Notes under the pieces: model-generated
What the model saw: only the letters and a program-made list of their open reading frames with translations
What the model was told of the DNA's origin: nothing
Databases searched by the model: none
Program-made: the position numbers and the translations under genes
In this document: piece after piece, positions 16,703 through 24,947 of the stretch
How the letters are laid out: each line of letters begins with the position of its first letter
How positions within the stretch are numbered: position 1 is the first letter of the stretch
Assembly (NCBI GenBank): GCA_964630235.1
Contig: CAZVUO010000002.1
Location: 434,001-498,000, forward strand
Direction: 5' to 3'
DNA length: 64,000 nt
Origin: JBFLYH01 sp964630235
GTDB lineage: Bacteria; Oederibacteriota; JAAXVQ01; JAUVAV01

Positions 16703-17496
16703 GGTGCCTGCTCCTTGGGGAGTGGGGCGGGCGCGGGCCGCCGTTCTTCGGGCAGCACCACGGCCCGGGCCGAACCTTCGACCTCGTACACCCGGTCCTT
16801 GATTCTCAGCGTGATCTGATCGCCCGTGATCCGGTCCGCTCCCCGGATGATTTCCGGCCGCCCGGAGGCTTGGCCGGCAGGGGTCATCACCAGGGTTTGC
16901 GCCCCCTGGTTGAAATGCAGTTCGCCGGCCGTGGCCGTGATGTTCTGATAGTGGACGACCACCTGGTCCCGGGCCCGGGCGGTTTCCGCCTCCGTGTTCC
17001 AGTCCAGCCGCTCGCAGCGGATGCGCAGGGGCTGCCCCTGGTCGTCGTGCGTCAGGACGCGGACGTTTTTGCGCACTTCCACGTCCGACAGGTTGCGGCG
17101 GTAGTTCATTTCCCCGGCGGTCAGGGTGACCCCGCGGTAATGGTCAATCATACGCACGCCGCCCCGGGCGTACGCCAGGCCGTCGCGGGCATGCACTTCA
17201 AGATAAGGCGCGAACAGCCAGGCGGATTCCTGATTCACCTTCACGTTGCCGGTGAACAGCGTGATCTGCCCCTGGTCTTGATACTGCATGCGGTTGGATT
17301 CGACCTGCGCCGGCTGGTTCCGGTCCAGCGGCTTTCCGCGCCGGCCCGAAGCGGGCACGGCCGAGGTGGGCAGGGGCGTGGGACCCGTGGCCAAGGTCAC
17401 CTTTTCCCCGGGCTGCAGGTCCATCCGCACAGGCACGGCGCATCCGGCGAGCAGGGCCGCGGCGGCCAGCGCCAGGCCCAGGCCGGCGCGCTTCAC
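16699..17496 (-). CDS. lptA: OstA-like LPS transport protein, predicted lipoprotein
   Basis: 265 residues. The first 19 residues form a lipoprotein signal ending in the lipobox LLAGC, so Cys19 would carry lipid. The mature part shows OstA-like strands: VESNRMQYQDQGQITLFTGN, then repeated 'Y....L..G.V' segments such as TAGEMNYRRNLSDVEVRKN and ATAGELHFNQGAQTLVMT, consistent with the jelly-roll bridge that carries LPS across the periplasm. Neighbours lptC and lptB overlap it by 4 nt on each side. In E. coli LptA is soluble; here it looks membrane-anchored. The C-terminal tail is Pro/Ala-rich. Confidence 0.88.
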   Translation of the reverse strand: MKRAGLGLALAAAALLAGCAVPVRMDLQPGEKVTLATGPTPLPTSAVPASGRRGKPLDRNQPAQVESNRMQYQDQGQITLFTGNVKVNQESAWLFAPYLEVHARDGLAYARGGVRMIDHYRGVTLTAGEMNYRRNLSDVEVRKNVRVLTHDDQGQPLRIRCERLDWNTEAETARARDQVVVHYQNITATAGELHFNQGAQTLVMTPAGQASGRPEIIRGADRITGDQITLRIKDRVYEVEGSARAVVLPEERRPAPAPLPKEQAP

Positions 17497-18065
17497 GGCC
17501 GCCCTCCCTCTTCATCCAGATCGTCCAGCGAAGGAATGGTGATTTTCACGTCCGCCAGGACGTTCACGTGCTTGAGTTCGCTGTCCGCCTCCAGCCCCAC
17601 GCCGGTCAGCACGCTGTTGCGCCGTTCGACCCGGACCGGAAGGTCCGTGCGCAGGCGCTGCAGCTGATGGTTCCAATCCAGCCGTTCGGTGGTAAGCCGC
17701 ACGCCTTCAGCCGAAATCATCTCCACCTGTTCTTCGGCGCGCATGTCGTTGTTCTCGGTATTGATGATGCCCCGATGGGCCGTGAGGGTCGAGACCGCCT
17801 TCCCTTTTTGCCAGTAGATCATCCTGATGTCCTGGGCCTTGGCCAGGTGAATTTTTTCGTAAATCTGCGCGGAGCGGGCCGCGAATTCCCATTCCACGGC
17901 CGCATCCCGCGTGGAGGTCATGCGGAATCCCTCGAACAGCATGGTGGGTTCTTCCGCCCCGCCGGTGATCGGCGCCAGCCGCACGGCCGGGGGTTCCTCG
18001 GCGCAGCCGCCGAGCAGACAGACCACCGCCAGCAGAACCAACCGGGCAGACCACGGTCCTAGCAT
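17493..18065 (-). CDS. lptC: LptC-like LPS export protein, predicted lipoprotein
   Basis: Start taken as ATG 18065, with GGAGG 7 nt upstream and lying inside the end of the upstream acyltransferase gene; the frame is open to 18101. A signal with lipobox CLLGGC is followed by an LptC/YrbK-type domain (TMLFEGFRMTSTRDAAVEWE; LTAHRGIINTENNDMRAEEQ; TERLDWNHQLQRLRTDLPV). About 190 residues. It would receive LPS from LptB2FG and pass it to LptA. The E. coli protein has a transmembrane anchor, whereas this one appears to have a lipid anchor. Overlap of 4 nt with lptA. Confidence 0.85.
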   Translation of the reverse strand: MLGPWSARLVLLAVVCLLGGCAEEPPAVRLAPITGGAEEPTMLFEGFRMTSTRDAAVEWEFAARSAQIYEKIHLAKAQDIRMIYWQKGKAVSTLTAHRGIINTENNDMRAEEQVEMISAEGVRLTTERLDWNHQLQRLRTDLPVRVERRNSVLTGVGLEADSELKHVNVLADVKITIPSLDDLDEEGGRP

Positions 18066-18970
18066 GACGTCCCTCCGGGATCGGGCGCGGGGCTTTTCCA
18101 CCGCTCATGGAACCAGACCCATTGTTCGGGAAAGCAGCGGATGCTGCGCTCCAAAAAAGCGTTCGCCAGCCGGGCCCCGGCCCCCAGATCCTGTTCCTCG
18201 TCGCCGGTGCGGGGCAGGTCGAGCGCGGGCTCGATCCGGATGCCGTGCCGGCCGTTCGGTTTGCGAAAAATGACGATCGGGACCACGGCCGAACCCAGCT
18301 TGCGCGCGAGGCGGAAGATGCCCACCGGGGTTTTGGCCGGGCGCCCGAAAAAATCCGCCCACTGGGAATCCACGTCCGTATCCTGGTCGTTGAGCACACC
18401 CAGCAGCATATTGGCGCGCAGGGAGCGCAGAATCTCGCGGGTGGCGCCCTGGCGCTTGATCACGCGGATCCCGCAGCGCTCCCGGAACCCGTTGAGCAGG
18501 GCGTCCAGCCTCGGATCATAGAGCGTCTGCGCCACCACGGCCGTGTTCCAGCCCTGCTGCCGGGTCCAAACCGGAAGGATTTCCCAGTTTCCGAAATGCC
18601 CGGTCAGGCACAGCACGCCCCGCTGCCGGCGCACGGCCGCCTCCAGGTGCTCGCGTCCTTCCACGGATTCCACCAGCCCCGCGATCCGGGCCGGCGCATA
18701 CGCCATGATCTTAAAAAGTTCCAGCGCATTGCGGCCCAGGGCCTGGAACACCCGCCGTCCGGCCATCCGCCGCTCGCGTTCATCCCATTCCGGAAAAGCC
18801 AGGCCCAGGTGGACGAGAGCCCGTTCGCGTTCCTTGCGCACCGCATCGTGAAAAATGCCGCCCAACCCGGCGCCCAAGGCCAAGGCCGCCCGATGCGGGA
18901 GCCCGCGCATGGCGGAGAGCAACCCGCGCAGAAAAAGATAAATGAGTGTGTTTTTGAACTTATGCGCCAT
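18059..18970 (-). CDS. lpxL: Lipid A biosynthesis acyltransferase (LpxL/HtrB family)
   Basis: ATG 18970 lies within the last codons of kdsC (ATGGCGCATAA), giving an 11-nt overlap; the frame is open to 19039. About 303 residues, normal for the family. The catalytic H-x4-D/E motif is HFGNWE within LCLTGHFGNWEILPVW. The following blocks QGATREILRSL, LLGVLNDQDTDVDSQWADFF and GRPAKTPVGIFRLARK are typical. The N-terminus is hydrophobic, as expected for an inner-membrane enzyme adding a secondary acyl chain to Kdo-lipid A. Which of the LpxL/LpxM-type specificities applies cannot be told. Confidence 0.9.
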   Translation of the reverse strand: MAHKFKNTLIYLFLRGLLSAMRGLPHRAALALGAGLGGIFHDAVRKERERALVHLGLAFPEWDERERRMAGRRVFQALGRNALELFKIMAYAPARIAGLVESVEGREHLEAAVRRQRGVLCLTGHFGNWEILPVWTRQQGWNTAVVAQTLYDPRLDALLNGFRERCGIRVIKRQGATREILRSLRANMLLGVLNDQDTDVDSQWADFFGRPAKTPVGIFRLARKLGSAVVPIVIFRKPNGRHGIRIEPALDLPRTGDEEQDLGAGARLANAFLERSIRCFPEQWVWFHERWKSPAPDPGGTSC

Positions 18971-19511
18971 GGGTTCGCCGCCCGTGGAAGGGGGCGATGG
19001 CCTGGGACCAGCGGCCTTGGGCCTTGAACAGGCGTTCAATGACTTCCCGCACCGCGCCGTGCCCGCCGCGGGCCGTGGTCACAAAATCCGCCTCGGCCCT
19101 CACTTCCGGCGCGGCGTCCGCCACGGCCACGGCCAGCCCGGCCTGCCGCAGGGCCGGCAGATCAACCAAGTCGTCCCCGACGTACGCGGCAGCCGCGGCC
19201 GGAACGCCGGCGCGGCGGCAGAGTTCGGCAAACGCGGGGCCTTTGTCCCGGCGCCCCTGGATGACCAGCGGAACCCCGCACTCGCGGGCGCGGCGCGCCA
19301 CCACGGAACTGCGGCGGGCGGTGAGAAACGCGGTCTTGAGCCCCGCAGCAGCCGCCAGGGAGAGACCCAGCCCGTCCCGCGCGGAAAACCGCTTGGCCTC
19401 GCGGCCGTCGCTGGTCATCCACATGCCACCGTCCGTGAGCACGCCATCCACATCGCACACCAGCAACCGGACGGCCCGCATGCGCGCGGCGAGCGTAGCC
19501 CGTTTCGCCAT
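18960..19511 (-). CDS. kdsC: 3-deoxy-D-manno-octulosonate 8-phosphate phosphatase
   Basis: ATG 19511 overlaps the kdsD stop by 1 nt (TGATG). 183 residues of the HAD phosphatase KdsC: nucleophile motif LLVCDVDGVLTDGG, FSARDGLGL, FLTARRS (motif II), QGRRDKGPAF (motif III Lys) and YVGDDLVDLPAL (motif IV). It removes phosphate from KDO-8-P, the step after KDO-8-P synthase in Kdo synthesis for LPS. Typical partner of the adjacent kdsD. Confidence 0.95.
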   Translation of the reverse strand: MAKRATLAARMRAVRLLVCDVDGVLTDGGMWMTSDGREAKRFSARDGLGLSLAAAAGLKTAFLTARRSSVVARRARECGVPLVIQGRRDKGPAFAELCRRAGVPAAAAAYVGDDLVDLPALRQAGLAVAVADAAPEVRAEADFVTTARGGHGAVREVIERLFKAQGRWSQAIAPFHGRRTHGA

Positions 19512-20494
19512 CACACCACCCCGGCGTCGAACAGGTCGAGGAAGTGGAGGATCCCGATCAGCTGCTGCTTCCGGTTGACCACCAGCAGCACGAAGATGCG
19601 CTTGTCCTGCATGACCCGCACGGCTTTCATGGCCAGCTCGTCCTCGTAAAGCACGATGGGCTGCCTGGTCATCACCTGTCCGATCTTGAATTTGCTGATA
19701 TGGCGCTCGCGCCCGACCAGCCGCCTGAGGTCGCCGTCCGTGAAGACGCCGTGCAGGCGCCCCTTGGCGTCCACGACCCCAACGCAGCCGAAGCGCTTGC
19801 GGGTCATCTCGTAGACCGCGCTCTCCAAACCGGCCGAGGAGGCGATTTTCGGCAGGGCGTCGCCGGTATGCATGATGTCGCGGACCAGAATCAGGCTTTT
19901 ACCCAGTTCCCCGCCGGGGTGGAGCTGGGAGAAGTCCTCCGGTTTGAAGCCGCGGACGTTCATGAGCGACACCGCCAGGGCGTCGCCCAGGGCCAGCACG
20001 GCCGTGGTGCTGGCGGTCGGGGCCAGCCCCAGAGGGCAGGCTTCCTCCGCCACGCCCACGTCCAGCACGACATCGGCGTTGGCGGCCAGCGCGCTCTGGC
20101 GTTTGCCGGTCATGGCGATCAGGGAGACGCCCAGCCGCTTGAGGTGAGGAAGGAGACGGACCAGTTCCTCGGTCTCGCCGGAGTTGGAAATGGCGATGGC
20201 AACGTCCGGCGGCGTGAGCATGCCCAGGTCGCCGTGCAGCGCCTCCGCGGCGTGCACGAACACCGCGGGCGTTCCGGTTGACGAGAGCGTGGCGGCGATC
20301 TTCTGACCGATCACGCCCGACTTGCCCAGCCCGGTCACCACCACCCGGCCTTTGCAGTGAAAGATCAGTTTGACGGCTTTTTCGAACTCCGCCCCCAACC
20401 GGGGGATCAGGTCCGCCACGGCCTGCGATTCAATGCGCAGAACCCGGCGGGCGTCCTGGATGACGGCGGAGAGGGCGGGCTTGGACTTGGGCAT
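19511..20494 (-). CDS. kdsD: Arabinose-5-phosphate isomerase (KdsD/KpsF)
   Basis: 327 residues. N-terminal SIS sugar-isomerase domain (VVVTGLGKSGVIGQKIAATL; AISNSGETEELVRLLPHLK; LGLAPTASTTAVLALGDALA) followed by two CBS domains (DIMHTGDALPKI; GVFTDGDLRRL; VMTRQPIVLYEDELAMKAV). It converts ribulose-5-phosphate to arabinose-5-phosphate for Kdo synthesis. Its ATG overlaps the stop of the upstream zinc-ribbon gene (TAATG), supporting one operon with kdsC, lpxL and lptCAB. Confidence 0.95.
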   Translation of the reverse strand: MPKSKPALSAVIQDARRVLRIESQAVADLIPRLGAEFEKAVKLIFHCKGRVVVTGLGKSGVIGQKIAATLSSTGTPAVFVHAAEALHGDLGMLTPPDVAIAISNSGETEELVRLLPHLKRLGVSLIAMTGKRQSALAANADVVLDVGVAEEACPLGLAPTASTTAVLALGDALAVSLMNVRGFKPEDFSQLHPGGELGKSLILVRDIMHTGDALPKIASSAGLESAVYEMTRKRFGCVGVVDAKGRLHGVFTDGDLRRLVGRERHISKFKIGQVMTRQPIVLYEDELAMKAVRVMQDKRIFVLLVVNRKQQLIGILHFLDLFDAGVV

Positions 20495-21228
20495 TACTCG
20501 ACGTAGAGAATGCGGGCGCAGTTATCGCAGGTGAGCAACCCGCGGTATTTGCGGAGCTCGATGCTGGCCTGCGGACGGATGGAAAGGCGGCAGCCCATGC
20601 AAATATCATTTTCGATCTTGGCCAGCGCCTGACCGCCTTTGGCTTTGAGGAGCCGCTGGTAGTGTTCCAGGTATTCGGGCTTGATCTTCAGCGCCGCGGC
20701 CGACCACTCACGCTGGAATCCGGCGATCGCGGCCTCGAGATGTTTAATTTCCTGCTGATACTGGGACTGGGTGTCTCCGGAATGCTTTTCCGCCTCCCGC
20801 AGGCCGGCCTCGGTCTCGCCGATCTTAACCTTCAGTTCATCCTCGGCCAGCATGATCTCCAAAATACGCTCCTCCAGCAGGCTGTTCTCCTGCTTGTGCT
20901 GGCGGATTTCGTTCTGCAGGGTGGAATAGGCTTCGTTGGTTTTTACTTCGAACAGCTGATTACCGAGTTTCTGGATCAAGGCTTGCTTCTCTTTGGCGTC
21001 CAGCTCGGCCTGGCGGCGCTCCTTGAGCAAATGCTCGGTCTCCTCCTTGCGCTCTTTGAGAACCTGGTGTTCCCGCTCGATTTTTTTCTTTTCGGATGCG
21101 ATTTGTTCCTGGATGCGGGCGATTTCGGCGCGGCGCTGGTTCATCTCGTCGTCCAGGCCCTGGAGGACCCGCAGGGCCTCGAGCTGGGACCTCACCAGTT
21201 GCGCTTTTTCAGATAGGATATCTTCCAT
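20494..21228 (-). CDS. Coiled-coil protein with C4 zinc ribbon (DUF164 type)
   Basis: 244 residues. Residues 10-190 are almost continuous heptad-rich coiled coil (RRAEIARIQEQIASEKKKIE and on). The C-terminus is a zinc ribbon with Cys210, Cys213, Cys234 and Cys237 (CMGC...CDNCARILYVE). This is the widespread DUF164/zf-RING_7 family; in other bacteria members sit near rnpB or nif3-like genes and may bind nucleic acid or mRNA during division, but its role here is unknown. It is the first gene of the overlapping envelope operon, 1 nt overlap with kdsD. Confidence 0.88.
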   Translation of the reverse strand: MEDILSEKAQLVRSQLEALRVLQGLDDEMNQRRAEIARIQEQIASEKKKIEREHQVLKERKEETEHLLKERRQAELDAKEKQALIQKLGNQLFEVKTNEAYSTLQNEIRQHKQENSLLEERILEIMLAEDELKVKIGETEAGLREAEKHSGDTQSQYQQEIKHLEAAIAGFQREWSAAALKIKPEYLEHYQRLLKAKGGQALAKIENDICMGCRLSIRPQASIELRKYRGLLTCDNCARILYVE

Positions 21229-21474
21229 CCATACGCCTCCTGCCCGCGGACCGTGGCTGGATGGGCCGAAGGCGGAATTTGGAGCCCCCCGAGCAAGCTC
21301 GGGGCACCTCTCTTGCCATGCGTTTTACAGCATGGTAAGCGGCGACCGGAGGAAGTCCCCTATCTATCCGGTCGGGGCGACATCCCCGAAGCAGGCGTAA
21401 AAAAGTCCTCTGCCTGAAGGCCCGAGGCCTGCGTAGGGGATCAAAACGACTAAACGGTTTCCCGTCGGGTTGAC
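21229..21474. repeat. Intergenic region with hairpin repeat, no gene seen
   Basis: Contains the hairpin CCCCGAGCAAGCTCGGGG (21286-21303) and a GGCGACATCCCCG block that recurs at 22594-22735 with the same order (GGAGCCCCCCG..., GGCGACATCCCCG), so it belongs to a dispersed repeat family. I looked for an RNase P RNA here and did not find its conserved core. Confidence 0.45.
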
Positions 21475-21551
21475 TGGTGGGCGGAAAAGGATTCGAACCT
21501 TCGACTTCCACCATGTGAAGATGGCACTCTAACCAGCTGAGTTATCCGCCC
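21475..21551 (-). tRNA. tRNA-Val (anticodon CAC), CCA encoded
   Basis: The minus strand folds as a cloverleaf: acceptor GGGCGGA/TCCGCCC, D-stem ACTC/GAGT, anticodon stem CCATC/GGTGG with loop TTCACAT (anticodon CAC), T-arm with GGTTCGAATCC, discriminator A followed by encoded CCA. 77 nt including CCA. Confidence 0.95.
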
Positions 21552-21655
21552 ACGGGTTCACAGAAGGCTGAATCTTACACAATCCAAAATGTACAGTCAA
21601 GGATGAAATTCCCCGTCCGCAAGGCGGTCACCGGCGGGCTGTTCGTGGTTGGTTA

Positions 21656-22198
21656 TCAAGGGTTTTTAACGAGGGCGGAGACCTCGTCCGCGGTCAACCG
21701 CCTGACGCGGCCGGACGCCAGCCCCCCCAAAAAAACAGGCCCGAATCCCAATCGGTGCAGGTCCGTCACCCGGCGGTGGAAATGCATGGCCAGCCTTCTC
21801 ACTTCGCGGTGCTTGCCCTCGGTCAGGGTGAAGTGGTAGCGGTTCCCCCCGCGCGGCTCCACCTGCACGGGCCGGCAGGGTGTGCGGCCTTCCAGCACCA
21901 CGCCCTGCGCGAGCAGGGGAATCGCCTCGTCCGGCAGGGGGCGGTTGGTCGTCACCAGGTAAACGCGGGGAACGGCAAAACGCGGCAGGAGCAGGCGCTG
22001 GACCCGCGGGAAATCATCGCTGAACAGCAGGACACCCGTGGTGTCCCGGTCCAACCGGCCCACGGTCTCCACGGTCGGCAGGCCGGGCGGGAGCAGGTCG
22101 TACACGGTGGGACGGCCCTAGGCATCGCGGCGCGAAGCCACCACGCCCTTGGGCTTGTGCATCAGCAGCCAGGTCCGTTCCGAGGTGAAGGGCTCCAT
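21656..22198 (-). pseudogene. RsuA/RluE-type 23S rRNA pseudouridine synthase, interrupted by in-frame TAG
   Basis: ATG 22198 starts MEPFTSERTWLLMHKPKGVV; codon 27 is TAG (22118-22120). The frame then continues GRPTVYDLLPPGLPTVETVG and on through the catalytic GRLDRDTTG motif, TLTEGKHREVRRL and LHRLGFGPV to the stop at 21656. The usual sequence at the break is RRD-x-x-GRPTVYDLLP with Gln/Arg/Glu before GRP, so CAG-to-TAG is the simplest explanation. An N-terminal S4 domain is absent, as in RluE. A distal start at GTG 22105 would lose the conserved HKPKGV strand. Nonsense mutation, sequencing error or read-through are all possible. Confidence 0.82.
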
Positions 22199-22206
22199 GC
22201 CGCCCG

Positions 22207-22446
22207 CTAGATCGAGACCGCTTTGACCTCGACGCCGGGGACGGCTTTCAGGTCCGCCACCAGGCCGTTGACCGCGTTTTGGTCGGGCTTGACCTGCAGA
22301 ACGATCAGGCCGTCGTCCGCGCAGGCGGCGTCCACTTCATGCAGGCCAAGCCGCAGCATGATGTCGCAGCCGTGCTTGGTCAGCACTTCCTGCACGAGGA
22401 CCGCGTGGGCTTGCCGGGATTTAACCTTGATCAGAACCAATTGCAT
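22207..22446 (-). CDS. Small TM1266-like putative regulator of the iron-only hydrogenase system
   Basis: 79 residues with an ACT/ferredoxin-like pattern: VLIKVKSRQAHAVLVQEVLT, HGCDIMLRLGLHE, then GLIVLQVKPDQNAVNGL and AVPGVEVKAVSI. Length and block order resemble the TM1266 'iron-only hydrogenase system regulator' family (…ILSEYGDYIIGRMGLP… LPGVSVK). It has no DNA-binding domain; family members are small ligand-sensing proteins. The window does hold an [FeFe] hydrogenase operon at 54-58.5 kb, but the gene is not next to it. A generic NikR-C/ACT-like protein is the alternative. It ends 9 nt before the pseudouridine synthase start. Confidence 0.55.
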   Translation of the reverse strand: MQLVLIKVKSRQAHAVLVQEVLTKHGCDIMLRLGLHEVDAACADDGLIVLQVKPDQNAVNGLVADLKAVPGVEVKAVSI

Positions 22447-22801
22447 GATCAGCCTCCTGCTTGTGATCAGCCGAGCAGCGGTCAGCAGACCGCAGCCGAC
22501 CTCGTTTTGCTGATCTGCTGTTCAGCTGCTCCGAATTTTTTCGCCGCAGGCGAAACGGCTTGAGCAGTAGAACAGTTGACCGCCCCGACCGGATAACGAT
22601 GGAGCCCCCCGGGCAAAGCCCGGGGTACCAACTGCACCCCTCCGTTACCCCCTCCTGGCGACATCCCCGGAGCAACCATTCCGCATTCACCCCCGAGCAA
22701 GCTCGGGGTGCCCTGCGGAGGGGATGGGACTCCCTCCGGTCGCAGTTGAGCTTTTATTTCTTCTCGTCAACTGTTCACCTGCTCGACTGCTCAACTGCTC
22801 T
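22447..22801. repeat. Intergenic region made of dispersed hairpin repeats, no gene seen
   Basis: Holds GC-rich hairpins CCCCGGGCAAAGCCCGGGG (about 22606-22624) and CCCCGAGCAAGCTCGGGG (about 22693-22710) plus a GGCGACATCCCCGG block shared with 21270-21410, and runs of GAGCAGTTGAGCAGT-like sequence similar to the repeats at 33990-34050. No convincing coding frame. Confidence 0.5.
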
Positions 22802-22830
22802 GAAAATTTTCGCCTGCGGCGAAAATTTTC
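22802..22830 (-). terminator. Perfect 13-bp hairpin after the tRNA
   Basis: GAAAATTTTCGCC at 22802-22814, loop TGC, and its exact reverse complement at 22818-22830, directly after the encoded CCA of the tRNA on the minus strand. Likely a transcript end or processing signal; there is no long U-tract. Confidence 0.5.
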
Positions 22831-22905
<75 letters not shown>

Positions 22906-22906
<1 letters not shown>

Positions 22907-22930
22907 GAAATTTTGCGCGGCAAAATTTCG
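22906..22930 (-). terminator. 11-bp hairpin between rpoD and the tRNA
   Basis: CGAAATTTTGC (22906-22916), GCG loop, GCAAAATTTCG (22920-22930): a perfect inverted repeat downstream of rpoD that abuts the first base of the tRNA. It may end the rpoD transcript or mark tRNA 5' processing. Confidence 0.4.
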
Positions 22931-23028
22931 AGAGCAATCGAAAGTCGAGAGTAGATAGTAGATAACTATTTCGATTGCGGTCAACTCTCAACTTTCAACT
23001 CTCGCCTTTTCGCCTGCGAACGCGATTG

Positions 23029-24801
23029 TTAATCCAAATATCCGCGCAGTTTCCGGCTCCGCGACGGATGGCGCAGCTTGCGCAGGGCCTTGGCCTCGAT
23101 CTGCCGCACGCGCTCGCGGGTGACGTTGAAGATGTTGCCCACTTCTTCCAGGGTGTGGGGATAGCCGTCGCCGATCCCGAAGCGCAGGCGCAGGACCTCG
23201 GCTTCGCGTTCCTTGAGGGTGTGCAGGACCTTGCTGATCTGCTCCTGCAGCAGCAGGAAGGCCGCGGCATTGGCCGGCGAGATGACTTCCTTGTCCTCGA
23301 GGAAATCCCCCAGGTGGGAATCCTTCTCCTCGCCGATCGGTGTTTCCAGGGAGATGGGCTGCTGGGCGATCTTCAGGATGCCGCGCACCTTTTCGACCGG
23401 CATGCTCATCTTTTTCGCGATCTCCTCGGGGAGCGGCTCGCGGCCGTGGATCTGGACCAGATCGCGGGATACCTTGATCAGCTTGTTGATGGTCTCGATC
23501 ATGTGCACGGGAATGCGGATGGTCCGCGCCTGGTCGGCGATGGCCCGGGTGATGGCCTGCCGGATCCACCACGTGGCATAGGTGGAGAATTTGTATCCCC
23601 GGCGGTATTCAAAACGCTCCACGGCGCGCATCAGGCCGATATTCCCTTCCTGGATCAGGTCGAGGAACTGCAGGCCGCGGTTGGTGTATTTTTTCGCGAT
23701 GGACACAACCAGGCGGAGGTTGGCCTCGACCAGCTCCATGCGCGCCTTATAGGCGGCCGCCTCCCCCTCCTCGATCTCCTTGGCCAGCGCCACCAGGGCG
23801 TCCGGCTCCATCTCCGCCTGCTCGGCGGCATGTTCGATCCGGCGCAGCTCATCTTGGTAATTCTTCACCATGAGCTGGAGCTCTTCGGCCTTGGCTTTCG
23901 CTTCCCGTTCCAACTTCTTGACTTCGCGGGGAGAGCCTCTCAGCGTCCGGCTGACCGAGCGCAACTGGTCGGGCCGGATGGCGTAGCGCTTGAGCCAGCT
24001 TTCCAGCTTGCGGCGGGAGGATTTGACCTGGCCCGCGGCCGTCTTAATGAGTTCGATCAGGCGGGCCATTTCGATCTGGTTCAGGTTGATGTTCTTCAGG
24101 CTGCGGAAACACTTGGCCGCGGCCTGCTGGTGCTGCCGTTCCAGAACCCGCCGCTGCTTTTCGCCGAGCTTGGAGGACAGCAACCGCGCGCCCAGGCGTT
24201 TGGCGAGCTGAGCGTGCTCCAGCGCGGCTTTCATCTCCCGTTTGACCGCCGTGGCCATCGTGCGTTCCACCGCCGGGGCGATCTCGCCTTCCAGGTTGTG
24301 TTTGACGATCGCCGAGGCGAAGATCTTGGAGCGCACCAGTTTTTCGAAGAGCACCCGGATTTCCCGCAACGATAGCGGGGCTTCCAGCACGGCCTTTTCC
24401 ACCCGCAGTTCCTGTTCCTCGATCCGCTTGGCCAGGCGGACTTCCTGCTCGCGCGTCAAGAGCGGCACGCGCCCCATTTCGTGGAGGTACATCCTCACCG
24501 GATCGTCGGACCGGCTTTCCTCCGCCGCCGCTTCATGCGCGGCCTCGAATTCCACTTCCTCCAGCTCGCTGACGAGAGATACGCGGTCATCGGTGGCCGG
24601 TTCTTTATCCGTGTCCACGATCTCGATGTCGTTCTCGCCCAGCATGATCAGGATGTCGTCAATCTGTTCGGAAGAAACGACCTCGGAAGGCAGCAGATTG
24701 TTGACGTCGCTGTACGTCAGGTAGCCCTTTTTCCGGCCTTTTTCAAGGAGTTTTTCGACTTCGCCGGGCTTCAGGGTCTTGTGTTCGGTGTCTTTCGCCA
24801 T
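23029..24801 (-). CDS. rpoD: RNA polymerase primary sigma factor
   Basis: ATG 24801 is preferred; an in-frame GTG at 24810 would add three residues. About 590 residues. Region 1.1 (PGEVEKLLEKGRKKGYLTYS), region 1.2 (SDDPVRMYLHEMGRVPLLTR), a long non-conserved insertion, region 2 (FLDLIQEGNIGLMRAVERFE; GYKFSTYATWWIRQAITRAI), region 3 and region 4 (RLRFGIGDGYPHTLEEVGN; TRERVRQIEAKALRKLRHPS). All features of a housekeeping sigma-70. It is downstream of dnaG and rpsU in the classic macromolecular-synthesis order. Confidence 0.98.
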   Translation of the reverse strand: MAKDTEHKTLKPGEVEKLLEKGRKKGYLTYSDVNNLLPSEVVSSEQIDDILIMLGENDIEIVDTDKEPATDDRVSLVSELEEVEFEAAHEAAAEESRSDDPVRMYLHEMGRVPLLTREQEVRLAKRIEEQELRVEKAVLEAPLSLREIRVLFEKLVRSKIFASAIVKHNLEGEIAPAVERTMATAVKREMKAALEHAQLAKRLGARLLSSKLGEKQRRVLERQHQQAAAKCFRSLKNINLNQIEMARLIELIKTAAGQVKSSRRKLESWLKRYAIRPDQLRSVSRTLRGSPREVKKLEREAKAKAEELQLMVKNYQDELRRIEHAAEQAEMEPDALVALAKEIEEGEAAAYKARMELVEANLRLVVSIAKKYTNRGLQFLDLIQEGNIGLMRAVERFEYRRGYKFSTYATWWIRQAITRAIADQARTIRIPVHMIETINKLIKVSRDLVQIHGREPLPEEIAKKMSMPVEKVRGILKIAQQPISLETPIGEEKDSHLGDFLEDKEVISPANAAAFLLLQEQISKVLHTLKEREAEVLRLRFGIGDGYPHTLEEVGNIFNVTRERVRQIEAKALRKLRHPSRSRKLRGYLD

Positions 24802-24947
24802 CTGAGCCACCCACTTTATACCCCTCGGAGCGCACGGCTTCGGGGCTGGAATTCCGCGCTGACGCGGGCTGGTTTCTAGGAATAAATGTACATTTTATCC
24901 GAACAGGAAGGCCAGTCAAGCGCTATATAGTATTCTTTCCGCCGCGG

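Noticed and set aside
21229..21474. Possible RNase P RNA next to the DUF164 gene (GGAGGAAGTCC seen)
   Set aside because: The conserved P4 sequence and the remaining conserved core are missing, and the region matches a dispersed repeat.
13616..22120. Genome-wide reassignment of TAG as a sense codon
   Set aside because: TAG correctly ends several genes in the window (stops at 4084, 10214, 18059, 22207, 63854), so only local nonsense changes or suppression remain.
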